In this document: positions 6,816 to 13,553 of the stretch, one piece after another
How positions within the stretch are numbered: the first letter of the stretch is position 1
Layout: every line of letters starts with the position of its first letter
Source of the DNA: JBLNBU01 sp050260215
GTDB taxonomy: Bacteria > Pseudomonadota > Alphaproteobacteria > Rhodospirillales > Magnetospirillaceae
Length of the DNA: 13,553 nucleotides
Reading direction: 5' to 3'
Assembly (NCBI GenBank): GCA_050260215.1
Contig: JBLNBU010000006.1
Span: forward strand, 1-13,553
The notes under the pieces: generated by a model
What the model saw: only the letters and a program-made list of their open reading frames with translations
Databases searched by the model: none
Told to the model about the DNA's origin: nothing
Position numbers and translations under genes: made by a program

Positions 6816-9191
6816 ATGCCCAAGATCCTGTTTTTGGTCACCGAGGATTGGTATTTCGTCTCGCACCGCCTGGACCTTGCCCGGCGGACGCGCGACGCCG
6901 GCTATGAGGTGGTGGTGGCCACCCGCGTCCAGGCCATGGGCGACCTGCTGGAGCGCGAGGGTTTCCGCGTCATCCCCATCTCCATGCTGCGCCGGTCGCG
7001 CAACCTGTGGCACGAGTTGCAGACCATCCGCCAGTTGATCGGCATCTACCAAGCGGAAGGTCCCGACATCGTCCACCACGTGGCGCTGAAGCCGATCCTG
7101 TACGGCACCCTGGCCGCGTGGTTCGTCGGCATCGGCCGGGTGGTCAACGCCGCCGCCGGCATGGGCTTCGTGTTTACGTCCAGCACCTGGAAGGCGCGGC
7201 TGCTGCGGCCGCTGATCACCCTGGGGCTGAAGGTTCTGCTGTCGGGCCGCAACCGCTGGCTGATCGTGCAGAACCGCGACGACGGCGAGATGTTCCGCCG
7301 CCTGGGCATCGGCAAGCGCGGCCATGTCGCCCTGGTGCGGGGATCGGGCGTCGACGTCGAGCAATTCGTCCCGCTGCCCGAGCCGCCCGGCGACGTCACC
7401 GTCGCCGTGGTCGCGCGCATGCTGTGGGACAAGGGCGTCCACAAGGTGGTCGAGGCGGTGCGCAAACTGCGCGCCGAAGGCGAGCCCATCCGCCTGCTCT
7501 TGGTCGGCGACCCCGACCTGGACAACCCGGCCGCGGTCCCGCGCGAGCGCCTGGAGGAATGGGCGCGCGAAGACGGGATCGAGTGGCTGGGCTTCAAGGA
7601 CGACATCCGCGAGGTGTGGGCCCGCGCCCACATCGCCTGCCTGCCGTCCCGGCGCGAAGGCCTGCCGCGCAGCCTGCTCGAGGCCGCCGCCTGCGGCCGC
7701 CCGATGATCGCCACCGACGTGCCCGGCTGCCGCGAGCTGGTCCATGACGGCGAGAACGGCATCCTGGTGCAGCCCCGCGACGTCCCCGGCCTGGCCGAGG
7801 CCATCCGCCGGCTGGCCCGCGATCCCGCCCTGCGCGCCCGCATGGGGGCCCGCGGCCGCAAGATGGTGGTCGACACCTTCAGCGACGACATCGTCATCGC
7901 CCAGCACCTGGACCTCTATCGCAGGGTGCTCGAGGGCCGGCCGGCCGTCGACCGCCACCCGCCGCGCATCCTGTTCCTGTCCGACAACTTCCCGCCCGAG
8001 ATGAACGCCGCCGCCACCCGGGTCTACGAGCGGGCCTGCTATTGGGTGCGCTGGGACTGCGAGGTCACCGTGCTGACCTGCGCCCCCAACTTCCCCGAGG
8101 GCAAGCTGTTCGCCGGCTACGAGAACCGCTGGCTGCAGACCGAGACCATGAACGGCATCCGGGTGGCGCGGGTGAAGACCTTCATCGCCGCCAATGCCGG
8201 CGTGATGCTGCGCACGCTCGACTTCATGAGCTACATGGTCTCGGCGGTGGCGGCCGGCCTGTTCCAGCCCAAGCCCGACATGGTGGTGGCCACCAGCCCG
8301 CAGTTCTTCGCCGCGGTCGGCGGCTGGCTGCTGGCGCGGCTGCGCCGGGTGCCCTTCGTCTTCGAGCTCTCCGACCTGTGGCCGGCCTCCATCGTCGCCG
8401 TCGGCGCCATGCGTCCCAGCCTGCCGCTGCGCATGGTCGAGAAGGTCGAGCTGTTCTTGTACCGCCAGGCCTCGGTGGTGGTGGCGCTGACCAATTCGTT
8501 CAAGGCCAACCTGGTGTCGCGCGGCATCGATCCGGCCAAGATCCAGGTGGTCAAGAACGGCGTCGACCTCGACCGCTACCACCCGCAGCCGCGCGACGAG
8601 GCACTGGCGGCCGAATGGGACCTGTCGGGCAAGTTCGTCGCCGGCTATATCGGCACCCACGGCATGGCCCACGGGCTGCGCAACGTGCTGGATGCCGCCC
8701 AACTGTTGGCCGGGCGCGACGACATCCGCTTCATGCTGGTCGGCGCCGGCGCCGAGCGCGACGGGCTGATCGCCGAGGCCAAGGCGCGCGGGCTTACCAA
8801 CGTGGTGTTCGTGCCGCCCCAGCCCAAGGATAAGGTCCCCGCCTTCTGGAGCCTGTGCGACGTCGCCCTGGTGCACCTGCGCGATTCGCCGGTGTTCCGC
8901 GAGGTCATCCCGTCCAAGATGTTCGAGGCCATGGGCATGGGCGTGCCGGTGCTGCTGGTGGTGCCCGACGGCGAGGCCCGCACCATCCTCGAAGACGACC
9001 AGGCCGGCGTCTGGGCCCCGCCCGAGAACCCCCAGGCCCTGGCCGATGCCTGCCGCCGCCTGGCCGACGACCGGGCCGGCCTGGCCGAGATGGCCGAACG
9101 CAGCCACGCCGCCGCGCCCCGCCACACCCGCGAAGCCCAGGCCCGCGAGATGCTGGCCGTGCTGGAAGCCGTGCGGTCCGGCCATGCCTGA
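6816..9191 (+). CDS. Two-domain fusion: PglA-like GT4 plus WbuB-like GT4 glycosyltransferase
   Basis: A 791-residue protein, about twice the usual GT4 length, holding two full GT-B enzymes. Domain 1 (about 1-375) starts KILFLVTEDWYFVSHRL, as in PglA/WbpT-like N-acetylhexosaminyltransferases. It has GSGVDVEQF (Asp180) and EX7E at Glu281 and Glu289 in REGLPRSLLEAAACG. Domain 2 (about 383-791) starts RILFLSDNFPPEMNAAATRVYE, then TCAPNFPEGK, LSDLWP (Asp520), VKNGVDLDRY (Asn581, Asp584) and PSKMFEAMG (Glu704), the pattern of WbuB-like transferases. The junction is only about 8 residues after the last helix of domain 1, with no stop or shift. Two successive sugar additions by one chain are inferred. 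The ATG at 6816 follows the GT2 stop by 4 bp with a weak AGG upstream. An indel in the assembly that removed a stop is possible but not suggested by the clean frame. Confidence 0.88.
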   Translation: MPKILFLVTEDWYFVSHRLDLARRTRDAGYEVVVATRVQAMGDLLEREGFRVIPISMLRRSRNLWHELQTIRQLIGIYQAEGPDIVHHVALKPILYGTLAAWFVGIGRVVNAAAGMGFVFTSSTWKARLLRPLITLGLKVLLSGRNRWLIVQNRDDGEMFRRLGIGKRGHVALVRGSGVDVEQFVPLPEPPGDVTVAVVARMLWDKGVHKVVEAVRKLRAEGEPIRLLLVGDPDLDNPAAVPRERLEEWAREDGIEWLGFKDDIREVWARAHIACLPSRREGLPRSLLEAAACGRPMIATDVPGCRELVHDGENGILVQPRDVPGLAEAIRRLARDPALRARMGARGRKMVVDTFSDDIVIAQHLDLYRRVLEGRPAVDRHPPRILFLSDNFPPEMNAAATRVYERACYWVRWDCEVTVLTCAPNFPEGKLFAGYENRWLQTETMNGIRVARVKTFIAANAGVMLRTLDFMSYMVSAVAAGLFQPKPDMVVATSPQFFAAVGGWLLARLRRVPFVFELSDLWPASIVAVGAMRPSLPLRMVEKVELFLYRQASVVVALTNSFKANLVSRGIDPAKIQVVKNGVDLDRYHPQPRDEALAAEWDLSGKFVAGYIGTHGMAHGLRNVLDAAQLLAGRDDIRFMLVGAGAERDGLIAEAKARGLTNVVFVPPQPKDKVPAFWSLCDVALVHLRDSPVFREVIPSKMFEAMGMGVPVLLVVPDGEARTILEDDQAGVWAPPENPQALADACRRLADDRAGLAEMAERSHAAAPRHTREAQAREMLAVLEAVRSGHA

Positions 9192-10167
9192 CCGGCCGAC
9201 CGTCCTGGTCACCGGCGGCGCCGGCTACATCGGCAGCCACGTGGTGCTGGCCCTGCTGGAAGCGGGGCGGCGGGTCCTGGTGCTGGACAACCTTTCGGCC
9301 GGGCAGCGCGCCGCCGTGCCCGACGGCGTGCCGTTCATCGAGGCGCATGTCAGCGACGCCGGCCGCACCGAGGCCATCTTGCGCCAATACGGCGTAGGCA
9401 CGGTGATGCATTTCGCCGGCAGCATCAGCGTGCCCGAATCCATCGACAAGCCCGATCTTTATTGGCGCAACAACACCGCCGCCACCCTGGACCTGGCCAC
9501 CGCCTGCGTGCGTGCCGGGGTGCCGCGGCTGGTGTTCTCGTCCACGGCGGCGGTCTACGGCGAAAGCTCGGACAGCCCGCTGACCGAGGACGCCCCCACT
9601 GCGCCGCTCAACCCCTACGGCCGCTCCAAGCTGGCGGCGGAGTGGCTGTTGGCCGACATCGAGGCGGCCACCGGCCTTCGCTGCCTGAGGCTGCGCTATT
9701 TCAACGCCGCCGGTGCCGATCCCCAGGGGCGGACCGGCCAGCACGGCGGGTCGCAGCACCTGATCCGCGTCGCCTGCTTGACGGCGCTGGGGCGGCGCCC
9801 CCGGCTGGAGATCTTCGGCGACGACTACAGGACCCGGGACGGCACCTGCGAGCGCGACTTCATCCACGTCGCCGACCTGGCCGACGTCCACGTGGCGGCC
9901 CTGGGCTATCTCGAGGGCGGCGGGGCCGGAATGGTCATGAACGTCGGCTACGGCCGCGGTTATACCGTCCGCGAAGTGGTGGCGGCGGTCGAGCGGGTCA
10001 CCGGCCGGCCGTTGCCGGCCTCGGTCGGCCCGCGCCGGCCGGGCGATCCGGCCTCGGTCGTCGCCGACAGCACCCGCGCCCACACCCTGCTGGGCTGGAC
10101 GCCGCGCCACGACGACCTCGACGCCATCATCGCCTCGACACTGGCCTGGGAGGCCCGATATGGCTAA
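9184..10167 (+). CDS. galE: UDP-glucose/UDP-GlcNAc 4-epimerase, GalE type
   Basis: A 327-residue extended short-chain dehydrogenase. It has the NAD-binding VLVTGGAGYIGSH (Gly11, Gly14, Gly17), LDNLSAG, SSTAAVYG with Thr121 in the position of the catalytic Ser/Thr, and Tyr145-x3-Lys149. It also has the GalE signatures RYFNAAGAD and RDGTCERDFIHV. It interconverts UDP-glucose and UDP-galactose, and possibly the N-acetyl forms. By motif alignment, Val292 in GDPASVVAD matches E. coli Tyr299 and human Cys307, the residue that gates N-acetyl sugars; a small residue there generally permits UDP-GlcNAc/GalNAc. The ATG at 9184 overlaps the previous gene by 8 nt; an earlier ATG at 9046 would only add sequence over that gene. 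It would supply UDP-GalNAc or UDP-Gal to the dehydrogenase and transferases nearby. Confidence 0.92.
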   Translation: MPDRPTVLVTGGAGYIGSHVVLALLEAGRRVLVLDNLSAGQRAAVPDGVPFIEAHVSDAGRTEAILRQYGVGTVMHFAGSISVPESIDKPDLYWRNNTAATLDLATACVRAGVPRLVFSSTAAVYGESSDSPLTEDAPTAPLNPYGRSKLAAEWLLADIEAATGLRCLRLRYFNAAGADPQGRTGQHGGSQHLIRVACLTALGRRPRLEIFGDDYRTRDGTCERDFIHVADLADVHVAALGYLEGGGAGMVMNVGYGRGYTVREVVAAVERVTGRPLPASVGPRRPGDPASVVADSTRAHTLLGWTPRHDDLDAIIASTLAWEARYG

Positions 10168-10182
10168 AGTCTGGCGGTTTTC

Positions 10183-10188
10183 TTGACT
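10183..10188 (+). promoter_or_regulatory. Isolated -35-like element in the galE to dehydrogenase gap
   Basis: TTGACT matches the sigma70 -35 consensus at 5 of 6 positions and lies in the only long gap inside the operon (10168-10238). At the right distance (about 10206-10211) the sequence is AAAGCT, a poor -10, so a promoter is possible but not convincing. If real it would drive the dehydrogenase and amidotransferase genes separately from the glycosyltransferases. Confidence 0.22.
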
Positions 10189-10210
10189 TCGGCGATGGCT
10201 TCGGCAAAGC

Positions 10211-10230
10211 TTCGCCGCTCATTCGGCGAA
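10211..10230 (+). other. Perfect 7-bp inverted repeat (hairpin) before the dehydrogenase gene
   Basis: TTCGCCG (10211-10217) and CGGCGAA (10224-10230) can pair perfectly around a 6-nt loop and end 8 nt before the ATG at 10239. There is no U-run after it, so it is not a classical terminator. In RNA it would sit next to the ribosome binding region, where it could limit translation initiation or block RNA decay. It could also be an operator in DNA. Function is unknown. Confidence 0.45.
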
Positions 10231-10238
10231 CAGGCACC

Positions 10239-11507
10239 ATGACCCAATCCAAGCGCATCGGCATCATCGGACTAGGCTATGTCGGCCTGCCCCTGGCGGT
10301 CGGCATCGCCCGGCACTTCCACACCGTCGGCTTCGACATCTCGGAAAGCCGCATCGCCGAACTGCGTGACGGGCACGACCGCACCGGCGAGGTCGACAGC
10401 GCGCGCCTGCGCGGCAGCACCATCAAGCTGACCGCCAACGATGCCGACATCCGCGGACTGGACGTCTACATCATCACCGTGCCGACCCCGGTCGACCTGG
10501 AAAACCGCCCCGACCTGGGCCCGGTGCTGAAGGCCTGCGCCACCGTCGGCCGCGCCATGGCCAAGGGCGCCGTGGTGGTGTTCGAGAGCACCGTCTATCC
10601 CGGCGTCACCGAGGACATCTGCGGCCCTGAGCTGGAAAAGCATTCGGGCCTGAAGTGCGGCACCGACTTCTTCCTGGGCTACAGCCCCGAGCGCATCAAT
10701 CCCGGCGACCGCGAGCACACGGTCGAGCGCATCACCAAGGTCATTTCCGGCCAGACGCCCGAGGTCACCGAACTGCTGGCCAAGGTCTATGGCTCGGTGA
10801 CCTCGGGCGGCGTGTTCCGTGCCGCCTCGATCCGGGTGGCCGAGGCCGCCAAGGTGATCGAGAACGCCCAGCGCGATATCAACATCGCGTTCATCAACGA
10901 GATCACCATGATCTTCAAGCGGCTGGGGATCTCGATCTACGACGTGCTGGAAGCCTCCGCCACCAAGTGGAACTTCCTCAACTTCAAGCCGGGCCTAGTC
11001 GGCGGCCACTGCATCGGCGTCGACCCGTTCTACCTGGCCCAGGTGGCGCTCAACAACGGCCACCACCCCGAGATCATCCTGGCCGGCCGTCGCATCAACG
11101 ACGGCATGGGCGGCTGGATCGCCGGCCGCGTCGCCGACCAGCTGGGGCCGCGCTCGCGGATCCTGGTGCTGGGCCTGACCTTCAAGGAAAACGTCCCCGA
11201 CCTGCGCAACAGCAAGGTGATCGACGTCATCCGCGGCCTGCGCCTGCGCGGCCACGCGGTCGACGTCCACGACCCCTTCGCCGACCCCGACGAGGCCAAG
11301 CACGAGTACGACGAGGCGCTGATGCCGTCGCTGGACGGTGTCGACGGCTACGACTGCATCGTCGGCGCCGTCCCCCACGAGCCGTACGCCGCCTTCGCGC
11401 GCGAGACCTTCGAGACCCTGCTGCGCCCCTCCGGCCTGGTCGCCGACATCAAGGGCATGTGGCGCGCCGTGGCCCTGCCCGACGGCATGCGGCGCTGGGA
11501 GCTGTGA
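10239..11507 (+). CDS. tviB: UDP-N-acetylhexosamine 6-dehydrogenase, TviB/WbpO type
   Basis: A 422-residue member of the UDP-glucose/GDP-mannose dehydrogenase family. It has the NAD-binding IGIIGLGYVGLPLA (Gly11-Gly16), the central ESTVYPGVTED and GYSPERINPGD segments, RVAEAAKVIENAQRD, and GLVGGHCIGVDPFYL with catalytic Cys258. The C-terminal NAD-side domain has GLTFKENVPDLRNSK. The combination matches the TviB/WbpO branch, which oxidises C6 of UDP-GlcNAc or UDP-GalNAc to the uronic acid in two NAD-dependent steps, rather than UDP-glucose or ManNAc dehydrogenases. GlcNAc versus GalNAc cannot be decided here. The ATG at 10239 is chosen because no usable in-frame start lies nearer in the gap upstream; its Shine-Dalgarno (AGGC) is weak. 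The symbol follows the family name, and wbpO is the alternative. The next gene starts directly after the stop. Confidence 0.9.
   Translation: MTQSKRIGIIGLGYVGLPLAVGIARHFHTVGFDISESRIAELRDGHDRTGEVDSARLRGSTIKLTANDADIRGLDVYIITVPTPVDLENRPDLGPVLKACATVGRAMAKGAVVVFESTVYPGVTEDICGPELEKHSGLKCGTDFFLGYSPERINPGDREHTVERITKVISGQTPEVTELLAKVYGSVTSGGVFRAASIRVAEAAKVIENAQRDINIAFINEITMIFKRLGISIYDVLEASATKWNFLNFKPGLVGGHCIGVDPFYLAQVALNNGHHPEIILAGRRINDGMGGWIAGRVADQLGPRSRILVLGLTFKENVPDLRNSKVIDVIRGLRLRGHAVDVHDPFADPDEAKHEYDEALMPSLDGVDGYDCIVGAVPHEPYAAFARETFETLLRPSGLVADIKGMWRAVALPDGMRRWEL
11498..11501 (+). promoter_or_regulatory. Ribosome binding site that supports a TTG start
   Basis: GGAG within GGGAG lies at the end of the dehydrogenase coding sequence, 6 nt before the TTG at 11508. 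This is the normal spacing. It supports initiation at the TTG that puts cysteine at position 2 of the amidotransferase. Confidence 0.6.
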
Positions 11508-13397
11508 TTGTGCGGCATCGCCGGCTTCGTCGACCCGTCCGGGACTGACCCGGGCGCGTTGGACGCGCGCGGCCGCGCCATGGCGGCGGCGCTGGCCCAT
11601 CGCGGGCCCGACGGCCAGGGCGTGTGGACCGATGCCGAAGCCGGCGTCTGCCTGGCCCATCGCCGCCTGTCGGTGGTCGACCTGTCCGACGCCGCCGCCC
11701 AGCCCATGATTTCGGCCTGCGGCCGCTGGGTGGTCGCCTACAACGGCGAGATCTACAACCACCGCGACCTGCGGGCCGAGCTGCCCGACTATCCCTTCCG
11801 CACCGCCTCGGACACCGAAGTGCTGCTGGCCGCCGTCGCCCGCTTCGGCGTCGAGGGCGCGCTGGATCGCGTCAACGGCATGTTCGCCTTCGCCCTGTGG
11901 GACCGAAGCGCCCGCAGCCTGATGCTGGCCCGCGACCGCATGGGCATCAAGCCACTGTACTGGCGGTGGGCCCAAGGCCGGCTGTCGTTTGCCTCCGAGC
12001 CGCGGGCGCTGAAATGCCTGCCCGGCTGGACCGGCGGCATCGACCGCGAGTCGCTGGCCGCATTCTTGCGCTTCGTCGCCGTGCCCGCCCCGCGCACCAT
12101 CTGGCCCGGCGTGTCCAAGCTGGAACCCGGCACCCTGCTGACCCTGCGCCAAGGCCGCGAACCGGCGATCACCCGCTGGTGGGACCTGGGCGCCGAGGCC
12201 GCCGCCGCCCCCAGGCTCGACTTCTCCGACGACGAGGCGACCGACCGCCTGGAAGCGCTGCTGGCCGACGCGGTGGCGCGCCAGATGGTGGCCGACGTGC
12301 CGGTCGGCGCCTTCCTGTCGGGCGGCATCGATTCGTCGACGGTGGCGGCGCTGATGTGCCGAGCCGGGCGCGGGCGGGTGCGCACCTTCTCCATCGGCTT
12401 TGCCGAGGCCGACTACGACGAGGCCCCCTTCGCCCGCGCTGTGGCCGCCCATCTGGGCACCGAGCACACCGAGCTGGTCGCCCGCCCTGCCGACGCGCTG
12501 GAGATCATTCCCCACCTGCCGGCCCTGTGGGACGAGCCGTTCGCTGACGCCTCGCAGATCCCCACCGCCCTGGTCTCGGCCCTGGCACGCCGTCATGTCA
12601 CCGTGGCCCTGTCCGGCGACGGCGGCGACGAGCTGTTTGCCGGCTATGCCCGCCACGTGGCCGCCCAGCGATGGTGGCCGCGCCTGGCGGCGGTGCCGCA
12701 CCCCGTCCGCGCCGCCGCCTCGGGGCTGGTGCGCGCGGTGTCGCCGCCGGCCTGGGACGCGGCCTTCCGCCTGCTGCCCCGCCACCGCCGGCCGGCCCAG
12801 GCGGGCGAGCGCCTGCACAAGTTCGCCACGGCCATGGCCGCCGACGGCCCCGGCGCCTTCCACCGGGCGCTGGCGTCCACCTGGCACGCGCCGCCGGTGC
12901 CGGGTGTCGTCCGCGACCACCCGCCCGTATTCCACGGCCACCCCACCGAGGCCATGCAACTGGCCGACATGGCCGCCTACCTGCCCGACGACATCCTGAC
13001 CAAGGTCGACCGCGCCAGCATGGGCGTGGGGCTCGAGGCCCGGGTGCCGCTGCTCGACCATCGGGTGGTGCGGTTCGCCCTGGGGCTGCCCATGCACCAG
13101 CGCATTCGCGACGGCCGCGGCAAGTGGCTGCTGCGCCGGGTGCTGAACCGCCACGTGCCCGCCGGCCTGGTCGAGCGCCCCAAGCAGGGGTTCGCCGTGC
13201 CCATCGGCGACTGGCTGAGGGGCCCATTGCGCGACTGGGCCGAACCAATGCTGGACGCCCGCCGCCTGGACGCCGAGGGCTGGCTGGACCCCGCCCCCAT
13301 CCGCCGCCTGTGGGAGATGCACCTGGCCGGCCGCGCCAGCGCCCCCTATCCGCTGTGGGCGGTGCTGATGTTCCAGGCCTGGCTGGAAAGGGAGTGA
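11508..13397 (+). CDS. asnB: AsnB/WbpS-type glutamine-dependent amidotransferase
   Basis: A 629-residue asparagine-synthetase-family enzyme. The N-terminal Ntn glutaminase domain (about 1-200) begins MCGIAGF with nucleophile Cys2. It has RGPDGQG, HRRLSVVD (Arg53), YNGEIYN (Asn79, Glu81) and SDTEVL (Asp102). The ATP-dependent synthetase domain has the PP-loop SGGIDSS (271-277), LSGDGGDELFAGY and KVDRASMGVGLEARVPLLDH. All catalytic parts look intact. In polysaccharide clusters such paralogues (WbpS, WbtH) amidate uronic acids using glutamine, and its place directly after a TviB/WbpO dehydrogenase makes uronamide formation more likely than cellular asparagine synthesis. The start is TTG, directly after the previous TGA: any later start would lose the Cys2 nucleophile, and GGAG lies 6 nt upstream. 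Plain asparagine synthetase remains the alternative. Confidence 0.9.
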   Translation: MCGIAGFVDPSGTDPGALDARGRAMAAALAHRGPDGQGVWTDAEAGVCLAHRRLSVVDLSDAAAQPMISACGRWVVAYNGEIYNHRDLRAELPDYPFRTASDTEVLLAAVARFGVEGALDRVNGMFAFALWDRSARSLMLARDRMGIKPLYWRWAQGRLSFASEPRALKCLPGWTGGIDRESLAAFLRFVAVPAPRTIWPGVSKLEPGTLLTLRQGREPAITRWWDLGAEAAAAPRLDFSDDEATDRLEALLADAVARQMVADVPVGAFLSGGIDSSTVAALMCRAGRGRVRTFSIGFAEADYDEAPFARAVAAHLGTEHTELVARPADALEIIPHLPALWDEPFADASQIPTALVSALARRHVTVALSGDGGDELFAGYARHVAAQRWWPRLAAVPHPVRAAASGLVRAVSPPAWDAAFRLLPRHRRPAQAGERLHKFATAMAADGPGAFHRALASTWHAPPVPGVVRDHPPVFHGHPTEAMQLADMAAYLPDDILTKVDRASMGVGLEARVPLLDHRVVRFALGLPMHQRIRDGRGKWLLRRVLNRHVPAGLVERPKQGFAVPIGDWLRGPLRDWAEPMLDARRLDAEGWLDPAPIRRLWEMHLAGRASAPYPLWAVLMFQAWLERE

Positions 13398-13401
13398 GCC
13401 C

Positions 13402-13553
13402 TCACCCCATGGCCGCCGCGGCCGACAGCACGCGAGCGGTGGCGTCGGCCGTCTTCTGCCACGAAAAGGCGCTAGCGCGCGCCAGGGCCTTGGCCGACAT
13501 CTCGGCCCACAGGGCGGGATCGTCCAGCAGCCGGGCGATGGCCGCGGCCATGT
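13402..13553 (-). CDS. C-terminus of a probable glycosyltransferase (partial)
   Basis: On the minus strand a frame enters from the window edge and ends at a TGA (13404-13402), giving the last 49 or so residues. It reads AAAIARLLDDPALWAEMSAK, then ALARASAFSW and QKTADATARVLSAAAAMG. A helix with LLDDP..W..M, then F-S-W-x-K-T-A, is the typical end of GT4 glycosyltransferases. The gene converges on the amidotransferase gene, with only 4 bp between the two stop codons. The catalytic part is outside the window, so the family call rests on a short piece. Confidence 0.6.
   Translation of the reverse strand, partial: MAAAIARLLDDPALWAEMSAKALARASAFSWQKTADATARVLSAAAAMG

Noticed and set aside
6804..9212. 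Open minus-strand frame of about 800 codons opposite the fused glycosyltransferase
   Set aside because: It mirrors the codon structure of the plus-strand gene, is rich in His, Gln and Gly with no motif, and lacks its own start region. Long antisense frames are expected at this GC content.
9462..10238. Upstream extension of the dehydrogenase that begins at 10239
   Set aside because: It overlaps galE out of frame and shows no domain; the NAD-binding motif starts right after the ATG at 10239, as the family requires.
10995..13322. Open minus-strand frame of about 775 codons opposite the amidotransferase and dehydrogenase genes
   Set aside because: It crosses two well-supported plus-strand genes with full catalytic motifs and shows no recognisable domain; a GC-driven shadow.
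13469..13478. Palindrome GCGCTAGCGC at the right end
   Set aside because: It lies inside the partial leftward coding sequence and is short enough to be chance in GC-rich DNA.

Overview
This is a very GC-rich window with dense, tightly packed genes. By composition, codon use and gene content it suggests a free-living alphaproteobacterium; a Rhodospirillales-type genome is my guess, and nothing in the sequence fixes the taxon. Almost all of it is one surface-polysaccharide (O-antigen, capsule or exopolysaccharide) gene cluster. I see no RNA genes, insertion sequences, CRISPR arrays or phage genes.

Layout. A leftward, truncated multi-spanning membrane protein of GT-C appearance (1-651) is divided from a long rightward operon by an 84-bp intergenic region (652-735). 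That region holds two overlapping, divergent sigma70-like promoters. The operon then runs: membrane-anchored SGNH hydrolase (736-2040), SAM methyltransferase (2037-2795), three GT-B (GT4-like) glycosyltransferases (2792-3784, 3781-4869, 4866-5957), a GT2 glycosyltransferase (5954-6811), a 791-residue protein made of two complete GT4-type glycosyltransferases in one frame (6816-9191), a GalE-type UDP-sugar 4-epimerase (9184-10167), a 71-bp gap with a hairpin and a -35-like element, a TviB/WbpO-type nucleotide-sugar 6-dehydrogenase (10239-11507) and an AsnB/WbpS-type glutamine amidotransferase (11508-13397). Only 4 bp further on, a leftward gene begins its 3' end (13402-13553); it looks like the C-terminus of another glycosyltransferase. 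The first five junctions of the operon are 4-nt ATGA or GTGA start/stop overlaps, which implies strict translational coupling.

How they may work together. The last three rightward genes form a coherent sugar-nucleotide module. The epimerase has a small residue (Val292) where E. coli GalE has the Tyr299 substrate gate, so it could accept UDP-GlcNAc/GalNAc. The dehydrogenase would oxidise C6 to an N-acetylhexosaminuronate. The amidotransferase, with Cys2 and PP-loop intact, would turn the uronate into a uronamide (for example GalNAcAN, as with WbpP/WbpO/WbpS in Pseudomonas aeruginosa O6 or WbtH in Francisella). Six glycosyltransferase catalytic domains in the operon then build the repeat unit, and the methyltransferase and SGNH enzyme could decorate or trim it. 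No initiating phosphoglycosyltransferase, Wzx, Wzy, Wzz or ABC exporter lies in the window, so the locus must continue outside it or use genes elsewhere.
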